Shown: positions 1 through 8,917, numbered from the stretch's first letter. The stretch is DNA of 53,672 nucleotides from CAWHYG01 sp963833505 (GCA_963833505.1 CAWHYG010000002.1:1-53672); one strand, 5' to 3'. Notes: generated from the letters alone by a model not told the origin. A program made the numbers and translations.

Positions 1-475
1 CGATGGTCGTCTTCGCTCACAGGTCATGATGTCGTTGGGCGTTTCGTTCCCCCTGGCTCGCGAGCCGGCGGCGACAGGCGGCTGACCTCCCTGGGAAGTT
101 CTCACACCCCGGCGCTTGATCCGGGAATGAACCTGTCGGGAGAGCATTCGATGTCCCGGCTTTGTCCCCACTCCGCATGATTCATAGGCCCCCGGCTGCG
201 GCAGCGGATCTGCCCGTCGTGACTGCGTTGCACTTGCCTTCAGTCTTCGACATACTGCAGGGAGTATGCCTGCATCTGCGGGCGGCGCGCGCCTGTGCCT
301 TCCGGGCATCTCCGGTGCCTCGCGTCGGGCGATCACGAATAATCCGGGCTGACAGGCAAGCGCAACCACCAAGAAGCGGCGTGATGCCAGCTCAGTACGG
401 GCAGGCCCGCTACGCACCCTTGGGCCGGGTCTGAGAAGTTGATTTCATCAGGCGCCGCCCCGTAGTGTCCACCTC
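1..475. other. Non-coding left edge
   Basis: No reading frame here resembles a known protein. A 90-residue open frame at 162-434 is arginine- and proline-rich and has no RBS. I see no strong promoter, hairpin or repeat. The stretch presumably holds the upstream region of the transporter gene that begins at 476. Confidence 0.5.
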
Positions 476-1807
476 ATGACCACGGATGAACCGGTCGGCG
501 CCGGCCTGGAGGCCCCGAAAGCCGGCGTCGCCGAGCGATCGACGACGCCTTCGTCGCTTCCAGGGCCCAGCGTCTCCCGCAGCGATCTGAACCGCTCTCT
601 CTGGATGGTCGCGCTGGGCCTCTTCATCACGACCCTGGGGCAACCCAGCGTGATCGGCGGGCTGCCTTTCCGCATCCTCTTCAAGGAAAAGCTGCACATG
701 AGCGCCGGCCAACAGGCCGTGTTCCTCATGATCTCGACCGGCGCCTGGTATTTCAAGCCGCTGGCCGGGCTGCTCTGCGACAGCTTTCCGCTGTTCGGGA
801 CGCGGCGTCGTTCCTATATGATCCTGAGCGGTCTCCTGGCCGGGACCTGCTGGCTCCTGTTCTGCGGGGCGCGCACCTACGGGCAATTCCTGGTCCTCAC
901 CCTCATCCTGAACTCGGTCATGGTGATCGCGAGCACGGTGGTGGGGGGCATCCTGGTCGAGGCCGGGCAGACCGGCGGGATGACTGGGCGGCTGAGCTCG
1001 GTCCGATATGCGATCGAGAACATCATCACCATTATCACCGGGCCGCTGGGCGGACTGCTTGCCACCTTGACCTTCATCTGGACCGGCAGCATCGGAGCCG
1101 CCCTGCTCTGGGCGTTGGTCCCGGTCACGATCCTGCTCCTGCGCGAGCCGAAAACCGCGCGCCGGGACACGACCGTCTGGACGAACGCGGCCGCGCAGCT
1201 CCGGATCATCGTTCGCTCCGGCACCATGTGGTCGACCGCGGGATTGATGTTCCTGGTCTTCATCGCGCCGAGCTTCGGGATTCCCCTCAACTACTACCAG
1301 CTCGACGCGCTTCACTTCAGCCCGCAGTTCATCGGTTTCCTGCAGATGCTCGGAGGGATCGGGGGCGTTCTGGCCGCGGGGCTCTATGCCTTGATCTGCC
1401 GCAAGATGCGGCTTCTGCCCTTGCTCTACGGCGGGATCTTCCTGAACGCGGGCAGCAGCCTGCTCTACCTGGGATATCACAACGCCCACGCCGCCATGCT
1501 GATCGACTTCTCGAACGGATTCCTGGCCTACCTGGGGATCCTGCCGCTCTTCGACCTCGCGGCCCGCGCGACGCCGCGCGGCAGCGAGAGCTTCGGCTAC
1601 GCGCTCATCATGAGCGTGTACAACATCGCGGTCTTCGCCGTCTCCCAGCCGATCGGCTCCCGCCTCTACGACTACTGGCACCAGGATCTGATGAAGCTCG
1701 TCTGGCTCAGCACCGGAACTTCGCTGCTCGCGCTCGTCCTCGTTCCGTTCCTGCCCAGGATCCTGACCTCGACGTCGGAATCCGAGGTCGGTTCAGCGCG
1801 CGCCTGA
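476..1807 (+). CDS. MFS-type transporter, folate-biopterin transporter (FBT/BT1)-like
   Basis: A 443-residue integral membrane protein with about 12 hydrophobic segments after a roughly 40-residue polar N-terminus. The segment KPLAGLLCDSFPLFGTRRRS resembles the signature after the second membrane helix of the FBT branch of the major facilitator superfamily (lysine, aspartate, proline, then a GxRRRSY loop). This suggests a secondary importer of folate-, pterin- or similar compounds, but the substrate cannot be read from the sequence. It lies alone on the plus strand and converges on hsdR with a 31-bp gap that holds a GC-rich hairpin. The ATG at 476 has only a weak purine stretch upstream, so a start further in, before the first helix, is possible. 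Confidence 0.75.
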   Translation: MTTDEPVGAGLEAPKAGVAERSTTPSSLPGPSVSRSDLNRSLWMVALGLFITTLGQPSVIGGLPFRILFKEKLHMSAGQQAVFLMISTGAWYFKPLAGLLCDSFPLFGTRRRSYMILSGLLAGTCWLLFCGARTYGQFLVLTLILNSVMVIASTVVGGILVEAGQTGGMTGRLSSVRYAIENIITIITGPLGGLLATLTFIWTGSIGAALLWALVPVTILLLREPKTARRDTTVWTNAAAQLRIIVRSGTMWSTAGLMFLVFIAPSFGIPLNYYQLDALHFSPQFIGFLQMLGGIGGVLAAGLYALICRKMRLLPLLYGGIFLNAGSSLLYLGYHNAHAAMLIDFSNGFLAYLGILPLFDLAARATPRGSESFGYALIMSVYNIAVFAVSQPIGSRLYDYWHQDLMKLVWLSTGTSLLALVLVPFLPRILTSTSESEVGSARA

Positions 1808-1808
1808 C

Positions 1809-1825
1809 GGGCGCCGCCGGCGCCC
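1809..1825. terminator. GC-rich hairpin between convergent genes
   Basis: GGGCGCC and GGCGCCC form a perfect 7-bp stem around a GCC loop, two bases after the transporter stop and 13 bases before the hsdR stop on the other strand. No T-run follows, so it is at best a bidirectional terminator or mRNA-end stabiliser. Confidence 0.45.
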
Positions 1826-1838
1826 CTTCGACGATGCA

Positions 1839-4800
1839 TCAAGATTCCCGCCGCGTCACCCGCGAGTCGAAGCGCGTCCGGATGTACTCCTGCGCACTCT
1901 CCGGGGCCAGCTTCACTGTGCCCGGGCCGCTCCGTACGAAGAAATCGCCCTCGGCCGTGGCCTCGAGTTCCTTCCATTTCAGGAACACCGGCTCCGGACT
2001 GCGCCGGCAGCTCACCACGCAGACAGTCTTGCCCTGCACGACCTGCGCCTTCGGATCGATGCAGGTCCCCGCACGATCGCCAAGGCCGTTGCGTACCACC
2101 TGGGCGAGGTGGCGCATGAACTTGTCGTCGCTCTCGAGCTGGTCGTGCTCGATACCGACAATCGATCCGTCGTCCGCCACGCCGATCAGGAGGTCGCCGC
2201 CCTCCGTGTTCAGGAACGCGGCAATCGTCTTGAGCACGGCGTGGGTCACGCCCTGGTCGTCCTGCCGATTCTCCTTCAGACTCCAGCGCAGGGTCGACTT
2301 GAACTCGAGCGTTTTCGACTCCCCGCGCTTGATCAGCTCCTCGGCGTTGCGGTGAGCGCGCAGGTACTGGTCGAAGAGGAAGTTCTTGACCGCCTCTCCG
2401 AACGCCCGGTCGTCGGTGATACGCTTATAAAGGTCGAAGTTCGAGTCGACGATCTCCTGGATCACGTGCTCGACTTTCTGGTCGAAGGTGAGCCGGACGT
2501 TCTCCCGTGTGTTCACGCGCGCGGCGGCGTCGAGCGCCGCGTCGTCATCAAGCTTGTCCATCATCTGGCCGAGGGTCACGCGATGCTCGGGGCCGAGGTT
2601 CAGGCCGAAGCGCTCGTTCAGCTCGGCGATGATGTGCGAGAGCGTCTCCAGCTCCTCGGGCGCGGTGCCGTGGGTGCCCTTGGTGCCCACGGGCTCGAGC
2701 ACGCCGGGCTTACGCTCGAGCGTGATCTTCCCGCTCCCCGTCTGCTGGATGCGGTACGACTCCATGTCGATGTTCTGCTGGACCTCGCGCGGAAGCGCAT
2801 CGCGGTCGGCGGGTAGGAGCCGGCGCAGGTGCCGCGCAAAGACGTAGAGCTTCTCGAGCTCGGCGTCGACGAAAGTGAGCACTTGCGCCAGGAAGGCATA
2901 GAGCCGCGCGTAATCGGTAAGCTGGCCGCGAAGGTCCGTGCGCTCCTCCTCCGGCATCTCGTTGAAGCGTTCGACCAAGGGGGTCAGCACTGCGTAGAGC
3001 TGGTCCTGAGTGGCTTTGGGATTGAAGTAGACCTTGGCAAACGCCTCCACGTCGGCCTCGATGTAAACGGGGAAGGCGGCGAGTCGCGTCTGGATTTCGT
3101 AAAGGAGATTCGGATCGGTGGCTTCGGAGAGCAGCGTCGTCTCGTAGTAGGGCTCGAACGCCGCCTGGATCTCCTCGGCCCCGTTGGCGAAGTCGAGCAC
3201 CAGCGTGCCCTTCTTTTCCGGGTGGGTGCGGTTGAGCCTTGATAAGGTCTGCACCGCGTTCACGCCACCGAGCTTCTTGTCCACGTACATCGTGTGGAGC
3301 AGTGGCTGGTCGAAGCCGGTCTGGAACTTGTTGGCGACGATCAGGAAGCGGTACTCGGGGCGCTCGAAAGTCTTGGCGGTCTGGGCCTCGGGACAACCGT
3401 TCATGTTGGACTCGGTGTAGGTCCGCCCGGCGTCCTGCACCGTCCCGGAGAACGCCACGAGCGCCTTGAACGGATAGCCGCGCTCGGCGACGTAGCGATC
3501 CACCGCGAGCCGGTACCGCACCGCATGCAGGCGCGAGCGCGTGACGATCATCGCCTTGGCCTTGCCGCCGATCTCGCCCTGCGCCTGCGCCGCGAAGTGG
3601 TCGACGCAGATCCTCACTTTCTCGTTGATGGCGTGCGGGTGCAGCTCAACGAATGACTTGAGCAGGTACTCGGCCTTCTTCTTGTCGTAGCGCGGGTCGT
3701 TCTCGACCTTCTTGAGGAGACGCCAGTAGGCCTTGTAGGTCGTGTAGTTCGCCAGCACGTCGAGGATGAACCTCTCCTGGATGGCCTGGCGCATGCTGTA
3801 GAGATGGAACGGCCCGAACTTCCCGTCGGCGCGCCGCACGCCGAACAGCTCGAGCGTCTTGGGCTTCGGCGTGGCGGTGAAGGCGAAGGTCGAGAGGTTC
3901 GGGAGGCGCCCGCGCTTCTCCATCTCCGCGAGGACGACGCTCTCCAGCTCCTCCTCCGGCGTCGTCGCCCCCGCTTCCTCCGATTCCGCTTCCTCGAGCG
4001 AGCCGGAGGAGAGCACGGCCTTCAGGCTCTTGGTGCTTTCGCCCGACTGCGAGGAGTGGGCCTCGTCCACGATGACGGCAAAGCGCTTGCCCGGCAGGTC
4101 GCCGATCTCCTTCGCGATGACCGGGAACTTCTGGAGCGTCGTGACGATGATGGTCTTGCCCGATTCAAGCGCGTCCTTGAGCTGGCGGGAGGTGGTGTCG
4201 ATGTTCTCGACTACGCCGAGAGTCTGCTCGAACTGGCGCATCGTCGTTTGGAGCTGGCGGTCGAGCACGCGGCGATCGGTGACGACCACGATCGAATCGA
4301 AGACGCGCCGATCGCCGGCGTCGTGCAGCGTCGAGAGCTGGTGCGCGAGCCAGGCGATGGTGAAGCTCTTGCCGCTGCCGGCCGAGTGCTGGACAAGGTA
4401 GCGCTGCCCCGCGCCGTGCGCGCGAGCGTCGGCCACGACACGGCGCACGCAGTCGAGCTGCTGGTAGCGGGGGAAGATGAGGAAGCGCCGGCCGGTCTTT
4501 CGGCCCTTCTCGTCTTCTTCCTCGACCTCGTGGATGAACTGGCGCACCAGGTCGAGCACGCTGTCGCGCGCCCAGGTGTCCTCCCAGAGATACGCGGTGG
4601 CGTATCCCTTGCGCGTGGGCGGCACGGGCGGGTTGCCGGCGCCGCCGAACTTGCCCTGGTTGAAGGGCAGGAAGCGCGTGTTCGCGCCGGCGAGGTGCGT
4701 CGTCACGTATACGAGGTCCGGGTCCACCGCGAAGTGCGCGAGACAACGGCCGTAGGCGAGGAGCGGCTCGCGCGGGTCGCGGTCGGTCTGGTACTGGCGG

Positions 4801-5372
4801 ATCGCGTCCTCGACGTCCTGGCCGGTGAGAGGGTTCTTGAGCTCGGCGGTGAAGATCGGGACGCCGTTCAGGAAGAGCACCAGGTCGAGGCTGTTCTCGT
4901 TCTTCGCGCTGTACCGGAGCTGGCGCACCGCGGAGAAGAGGTTCGCCGCGTGCAGCCGCCGGGTCTCCTCGTTGAGGCCGCTCGCGGGGCGGAAGTACGC
5001 GAGCCGGAACTTGCAGCCCGAGTCCTTGAGGCCGCCCCGCAGCACGTCGAGCGCGCCGCGCCGCTCGATCTCGGAAGCGAGGCGCTTCAGGAACTGCTCC
5101 CGCACCGCCGTGCCATGGTGCTGCTCGAGCTTCTTCCATTCCTTGGGCTGTGTGGCGAGGACGAAGTCCACCGCGTCGCGCGGCAAGAGACAGAGCGCGC
5201 GGTCGTAGTCCTCGGGACGCCGCCTGTGGTAGCCGCCCGGCGGGATCTCGCCGTAGGGGGGCGACGTCTCGCGCACGGCGGTAGGGTCACCCGCGCAGGC
5301 GTCAGGGCCGTTCCAGAGCAGGCCGCACTCGATCGCCTCCTCGAAGGCGCGCTCGGAGATCTCGGGGGTCAT
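1839..5372 (-). CDS. hsdR: Type I restriction enzyme R subunit with C-terminal AlbA_2 domain
   Basis: The 1177-residue motor and nuclease subunit of a Type I restriction-modification enzyme. The HSDR_N nuclease has D163 and the E177-x-K179 pair of a PD-(D/E)xK site. Walker A is HSAGSGKS at about 329-336, the DEAH box is at 436-439, and motif III is FTATPKPKT near 498. Helicase motifs V/VI lie around FQTGFDQP (683-690) and QTLSRLNRTHP (708-718). After the usual HsdR core, residues about 1012-1165 form a recognisable AlbA_2 (Schlafen AAA_4) domain: an E-x-x-x-LEFK start and a GGDLLIGVADDG core. Family members commonly end before such a domain, so this is a fusion. The start overlaps the fic stop by four bases (ATGA), which indicates translational coupling. 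It is the last gene of the defence cluster. Confidence 0.95.
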   Translation of the reverse strand: MTPEISERAFEEAIECGLLWNGPDACAGDPTAVRETSPPYGEIPPGGYHRRRPEDYDRALCLLPRDAVDFVLATQPKEWKKLEQHHGTAVREQFLKRLASEIERRGALDVLRGGLKDSGCKFRLAYFRPASGLNEETRRLHAANLFSAVRQLRYSAKNENSLDLVLFLNGVPIFTAELKNPLTGQDVEDAIRQYQTDRDPREPLLAYGRCLAHFAVDPDLVYVTTHLAGANTRFLPFNQGKFGGAGNPPVPPTRKGYATAYLWEDTWARDSVLDLVRQFIHEVEEEDEKGRKTGRRFLIFPRYQQLDCVRRVVADARAHGAGQRYLVQHSAGSGKSFTIAWLAHQLSTLHDAGDRRVFDSIVVVTDRRVLDRQLQTTMRQFEQTLGVVENIDTTSRQLKDALESGKTIIVTTLQKFPVIAKEIGDLPGKRFAVIVDEAHSSQSGESTKSLKAVLSSGSLEEAESEEAGATTPEEELESVVLAEMEKRGRLPNLSTFAFTATPKPKTLELFGVRRADGKFGPFHLYSMRQAIQERFILDVLANYTTYKAYWRLLKKVENDPRYDKKKAEYLLKSFVELHPHAINEKVRICVDHFAAQAQGEIGGKAKAMIVTRSRLHAVRYRLAVDRYVAERGYPFKALVAFSGTVQDAGRTYTESNMNGCPEAQTAKTFERPEYRFLIVANKFQTGFDQPLLHTMYVDKKLGGVNAVQTLSRLNRTHPEKKGTLVLDFANGAEEIQAAFEPYYETTLLSEATDPNLLYEIQTRLAAFPVYIEADVEAFAKVYFNPKATQDQLYAVLTPLVERFNEMPEEERTDLRGQLTDYARLYAFLAQVLTFVDAELEKLYVFARHLRRLLPADRDALPREVQQNIDMESYRIQQTGSGKITLERKPGVLEPVGTKGTHGTAPEELETLSHIIAELNERFGLNLGPEHRVTLGQMMDKLDDDAALDAAARVNTRENVRLTFDQKVEHVIQEIVDSNFDLYKRITDDRAFGEAVKNFLFDQYLRAHRNAEELIKRGESKTLEFKSTLRWSLKENRQDDQGVTHAVLKTIAAFLNTEGGDLLIGVADDGSIVGIEHDQLESDDKFMRHLAQVVRNGLGDRAGTCIDPKAQVVQGKTVCVVSCRRSPEPVFLKWKELEATAEGDFFVRSGPGTVKLAPESAQEYIRTRFDSRVTRRES

Positions 5373-6532
5373 GGGGCCTCCGTTCCCTCGTTCAATATCG
5401 TGAGGTACCCGTCATAGGCGAAGAGACGGTTACGGCGCTTGCCGGTCAGCTCTCGGGCGATGCCGAGATCAACGAGAACCCCCATGGCGGATGATGCTGC
5501 CGGGAAGGAAAGGCCGGTTGACTGGCAGACATTGGCCATGGAGGTGATCGGCCGCGACTTCATCGCCTCGTGCACGCGAAGAGCGGAACCGGCGCGCCGC
5601 CCTCGGGTCTCGACCTTGGCACGGTCCGCCCCGAACACTTGCACGATGCGATGTGCTGTCGAAACCGCGCCTTCCCCCGTGACGCGCACCCCTTCAAGGA
5701 AGAATGCGATCCAAGCTTCCCAATCCCCTTCCCGTCGGGTCCGCTCCAGCAGGTCGTAGTAGGACGATCGGTTGGTTTTGAAGAACAGGCTCAGGTAGAG
5801 GAGTGGTTCGCGGAGAACTCCTGCGTGACACAGGAGGAGCGTGATCAACAGGCGGCCCACGCGGCCGTTGCCATCAAGGAACGGATGGATCGTCTCGAAC
5901 TGGGCATGAGCCAGGCCGGCCCGAATGATCTGCGGCAGGTCGGGTGGTTCCGCGTGCAGAAACGCCTCCAGCGCGGCCATCGAATCCTGGAGCCGGGCCG
6001 GTGGCGGTGGGACGAAGACCGCATTACCCGGCCGAGTGCCGCCGATCCAGTTCTGCGACTTGCGGAACTCTCCGGGATCCTTGCTGCTTCCCCGGCCACG
6101 CGAGAGCAGGACTCCATGGATCTCGCGGATGAGGCGGTTGGAGAGCGGAAATCCCTCGCGCAGTCTCGCCATTCCGTGCTCGAGCGCGGCGACGTAGTTC
6201 GAGACCTCGACCACGTCATCGACGGGGACGCCTGGAGCCTCGTCCAGCTCGAAGAGGAGCAGATCCGAGAGAGAGGACTGCGTTCCTTCGATCTGCGATG
6301 AAACGACTGCCTCCTTGCGGACGTAGGCGTAGAGGAACAGCGACTTGTCAGGGAGGAGGGCCGAGACGCCATCGAGTCGGCCGAGGGCAAGCACCGCCGA
6401 TTCGAGCGCACGATGAGATTGACCGTCCAATAACAGCGCCGGATCCGGTGGCAGGGGGGACGGAACGAACGCCCTGACCGCTTCGCCAGCGAGGGAACTC
6501 ACTTCGTATCTTCCGGTTTCGCCGCGGTGCAT
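5369..6532 (-). CDS. fic: Fic family protein, class II (self-inhibited AMP transferase type)
   Basis: A 387-residue Fic/DOC protein. The catalytic loop HPFLDGNGRVGR spans residues 216-227 and includes the catalytic H216 and the acidic residue and arginine that position nucleotide. N-terminal S78-S-Q-I-E82-G83 matches the inhibitory helix [S/T]xxxE[G/N], placed before the Fic core as in class II (SoFic-like) proteins. The C-terminal 80 or so residues look like a winged helix. The family transfers AMP or another phosphate-containing group to protein hydroxyls; the target is unknown. The gene sits between hsdS and hsdR, and its stop overlaps the hsdR start. The 123-bp upstream gap is relatively AT-rich and carries an inverted repeat, so it may have its own regulated promoter. 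The ATG at 6532 has AGGAGG about 11 bases upstream. Confidence 0.92.
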   Translation of the reverse strand: MHRGETGRYEVSSLAGEAVRAFVPSPLPPDPALLLDGQSHRALESAVLALGRLDGVSALLPDKSLFLYAYVRKEAVVSSQIEGTQSSLSDLLLFELDEAPGVPVDDVVEVSNYVAALEHGMARLREGFPLSNRLIREIHGVLLSRGRGSSKDPGEFRKSQNWIGGTRPGNAVFVPPPPARLQDSMAALEAFLHAEPPDLPQIIRAGLAHAQFETIHPFLDGNGRVGRLLITLLLCHAGVLREPLLYLSLFFKTNRSSYYDLLERTRREGDWEAWIAFFLEGVRVTGEGAVSTAHRIVQVFGADRAKVETRGRRAGSALRVHEAMKSRPITSMANVCQSTGLSFPAASSAMGVLVDLGIARELTGKRRNRLFAYDGYLTILNEGTEAP

Positions 6533-6555
6533 CTCCGGTGGCCTCCTGTTCAGGG

Positions 6556-6586
6556 ATTCTGAATAGGCACGATCGCTATTAAGAAT
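6556..6586 (-). promoter_or_regulatory. Inverted repeat upstream of fic, candidate operator
   Basis: ATTCTGAATAG (6556-6566) and CTATTAAGAAT (6576-6586) match as inverted arms at 10 of 11 positions around a 9-base centre. The element ends 24 bases before the fic start codon in a stretch markedly richer in A/T than its surroundings. The winged-helix tail of Fic is one possible ligand; that is inference. Confidence 0.5.
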
Positions 6587-6655
6587 TCACCCGGAAAGTC
6601 TAAACAAGACACGGATCCGAGACAAGGGAATTCCCGCAGACCAAGCGACTCGGGT

Positions 6656-8008
6656 TCAGTCGGCCTCGCCCCGGACATCGATCTTGCCGATCACCGCGGC
6701 GGAGATGAGAGCCGTGCGGAGCTCCCTGAGGCGCCCGATGGCGGTGCGGACCTTGGCGACGAGGGCGTCGATTTGGGCCGTCTCCCGGTCGAGGAACGCG
6801 GCGATGCCGCGTTGCTCCTCTGCGGGAGCAAACGGGAATCGATAATGCTTCAGCTGAATCGCTGTGAGGTGGTCGATAGTGTTCTGATTGCCAGCGCCTG
6901 TGAATACGCCACGCTTCGCCACCATGTACATCAGGTAGTAAAAGAAACGCGGGGCATCGCGCTCGGCGCGCGGCCTTACCCTATGAAGCGCCTTCTGGTA
7001 GAAGCACGGTTCGGCCTCCCCACTCCACATCGCAGTCCTGCCGACCTCACCGCCCTCACAAACAAGCAGATCTCCCGGACGAACCGAATAGCGCTCGCGC
7101 TCCGACGGTGCGAAATCCATCTCGGGCAGCGCGTCTGTGTTCACAACGTCCCATTGCACGTCAACGTTCCGCAGGTAGCGTCCGGAAAACTCACCAGTCA
7201 CCCGCTTGGCATCGAGCATCTTCCCCAACGCTACCTCGTATCGCGCGTGGACCGGTGCCACCTCCCAATGCGCCGGAATCTCCCCCAGCCACTCGACGCC
7301 GGAGTCCTTCATGGGGACGGTCGGGTCGAGGCCCTTGGTGACGGCGTGGGTGATCAGGGCGGTGCGCTTCTCCTGGAGCAGCCCGATCAGCCGCTCCTTC
7401 TTCGCCACCAGCGCATCGATCCGCGCCGTCCCGCGGTCGAGGAAGGCGGCGATGGCGCGTTGTTCGGGCTCGGGGGGGATGGCGAACAATCCAGTCCTGA
7501 TGGCATCGCCACCGAGACCGAAACGCGTGATGCCGTTGGCGGCTACCCGGAACTGGTCGCGTGGCCCGATCGCCGAGAAGGCGCGGCTAAGGAACGCCCC
7601 GACGCATCCGTCGTCGGGGCGAACAATTGCGAGGTGGTAACCGCAGAGCACGTCCGGCAGATTCTCAGTGACCACCGCCGAGACGGCGATGTCGGTCCAC
7701 GACTCCGAGTCCTTGGTGATGAGGACATCCCCGGCGAAAAGCGAGAACCGCCTCAGTTGCTCGCGTGTCGCCGTCGCTGACATGAACTCCAAGTCGGGCG
7801 TGATGCGCTCGTTGTAGTAGACGTCCGTGTAGTTGCAGAGTCGCACGGCCTCCTGACCTTCGACAGACGTCTTGTCGACGTTGCTCAGCTGGACGGACGC
7901 AAACGCCTTCAGCCGCTTCACCTCCCAATTAGCCGGAATCTCCCCCAGCCACTCGACGCCGGAATCCTTGTAGGCCGGGTACGGCTTGAACCGCCGCGGG
8001 GCGCTCAT
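6656..8008 (-). CDS. hsdS: Type I restriction-modification specificity subunit S
   Basis: A 450-residue DNA-recognition subunit with the two-fold repeated HsdS layout. A half-repeat starting KDSGVEWLGEIPANWEV near residue 13 leads target-recognition domain 1. A second copy near 230 (KDSGVEWLGEIPAHWEV) leads domain 2. Each domain is followed by a conserved coiled-coil segment (EQR-x-IAAFLDR, then a long helix). The frame stays open upstream to 8917, but the first 303 codons of that reading are not HsdS; they are the toxin gene read partly out of frame. The ATG at 8008 was chosen because it begins the HsdS homology and overlaps the upstream stop in an ATGA. The target sequence cannot be inferred. 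Confidence 0.93.
   Translation of the reverse strand: MSAPRRFKPYPAYKDSGVEWLGEIPANWEVKRLKAFASVQLSNVDKTSVEGQEAVRLCNYTDVYYNERITPDLEFMSATATREQLRRFSLFAGDVLITKDSESWTDIAVSAVVTENLPDVLCGYHLAIVRPDDGCVGAFLSRAFSAIGPRDQFRVAANGITRFGLGGDAIRTGLFAIPPEPEQRAIAAFLDRGTARIDALVAKKERLIGLLQEKRTALITHAVTKGLDPTVPMKDSGVEWLGEIPAHWEVAPVHARYEVALGKMLDAKRVTGEFSGRYLRNVDVQWDVVNTDALPEMDFAPSERERYSVRPGDLLVCEGGEVGRTAMWSGEAEPCFYQKALHRVRPRAERDAPRFFYYLMYMVAKRGVFTGAGNQNTIDHLTAIQLKHYRFPFAPAEEQRGIAAFLDRETAQIDALVAKVRTAIGRLRELRTALISAAVIGKIDVRGEAD
7261..7309 (-). repeat. hsdS internal direct repeat, copy 2
   Basis: This 49-base segment matches 7921-7969 with three differences by eye, 660 bases apart and in the same orientation. It encodes the conserved DSGVEWLGEIPAHWEV stretch at the head of the second recognition domain. 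Confidence 0.85.
7921..7969 (-). repeat. hsdS internal direct repeat, copy 1
   Basis: The partner of 7261-7309, encoding the same stretch at the head of the first recognition domain. DNA identity is higher than amino-acid conservation alone requires. Confidence 0.85.
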
Positions 8009-8917
8009 CGCCACGGTCCTCCACCCGGCCACCTGCTGGAAACCCTCTCCCCCGCCACGATAGCGTCTCGCACCAGGCCCAGGAGCTGAATGATGCGCTC
8101 GCCGACCATCTCGAACTGGGCAGGCGGCGGGATCAACACGGCACCTGCTGCGAGATAGTTGCGCCAGCGCCTTGCCATCTCGGGCGTCTGGTAGAAGGCC
8201 GGAGTGAGGACACGCGGTGCCTCGTCGGTCCAATTCGTCCCGCGGCGCTCGAAGCAGGCGGCCACCGCGCGCTGTAGCGTCGCACCCTCGAAGGCGAATG
8301 CTCCGGCGAGTGCCCATACATCGTGAAAATCCTTCATCCGGCTGTTCCGCGTGTCGAGCTTGACCATCGCCTCGAACTTCTCCGCCACCGTCAGCTCGCG
8401 CGGATAGGCGCGCAGCCGCGGAGCGGGCAGCGATGACAGCAAGGTCGGATAGGTGACCTCCTCCGGCTCGATGGCGACGGCGTCGCCCACGCCGATGTCT
8501 AGCTGCACCGCGATGCGAGCCTTGGCGAGGAACGCGCGGAACCGGGCGCGCTTGCCGGAATACTCCTCGTCCGGCCGGATCGTCTCGACGACCAGTTCGG
8601 AGAGATCGAAGCGCAGGCCGTCCTCGGGGCACGGGACGGCGCAGATCTCGGTGACGAGCGACCGGATCGCCTCGTCGTCCGCGGCCCCTGAAGCGAGGAC
8701 ATCCACGTCGCGGGTCGCGCGGTAGGGATCGGGGAGCCACACCGCCAGCAGACTGGCACCCTTCAGCAGGCAGCGATTCGCAGGCTGCAGAGGCTCCGAG
8801 GCGGTAGAGCAGCCGTTCGGCGGCGAAGCGCGCAAGCGTCCGCTCGAACTCCTCGCCCTTGTTCTTCGCCTCGTCGAACAGGCGGGCGCGGACCGAAGCT
8901 GCGACGTCGGGGCTCAT
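8005..8917 (-). pseudogene. abiEii: AbiEii-type nucleotidyltransferase toxin, frameshifted
   Basis: The toxin partner of a type IV toxin-antitoxin system (AbiEii/COG2253, nucleotidyltransferase fold). The first 40 codons from 8917 give a family-like N-terminus ending FAAERLLYRL. The homology then continues in the neighbouring frame, with LLKGASLLAVW, the DVDVLA metal-site motif, and EKFEAMVKLD...SRMKDFHDVW. The switch lies near 8795-8803 at CGCCTCGGAG and fits loss of one CT dinucleotide or gain of one base. A start at 8835 would give a 276-residue product in the second frame, but it lacks the N-terminal helix. The start overlaps the abiEi stop and the stop overlaps the hsdS start, both in ATGA. 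It is either a real inactivation or a sequencing error. Confidence 0.85.

Noticed and set aside
410..1681. A 423-codon minus-strand open frame
   Set aside because: Antisense shadow of the MFS transporter; rich in D, E, R, Q and P with no domain.
3804..5417. A 537-codon plus-strand open frame
   Set aside because: Antisense shadow of hsdR; composition is dominated by repeated E/R/A/L residues with no motif.
6656..8917. A single 753-residue toxin-HsdS fusion protein
   Set aside because: After about 40 toxin-like residues the frame is unrelated to either family until the HsdS ATG at 8008, and the toxin continues in another frame. It is two genes with a frameshift in the first.
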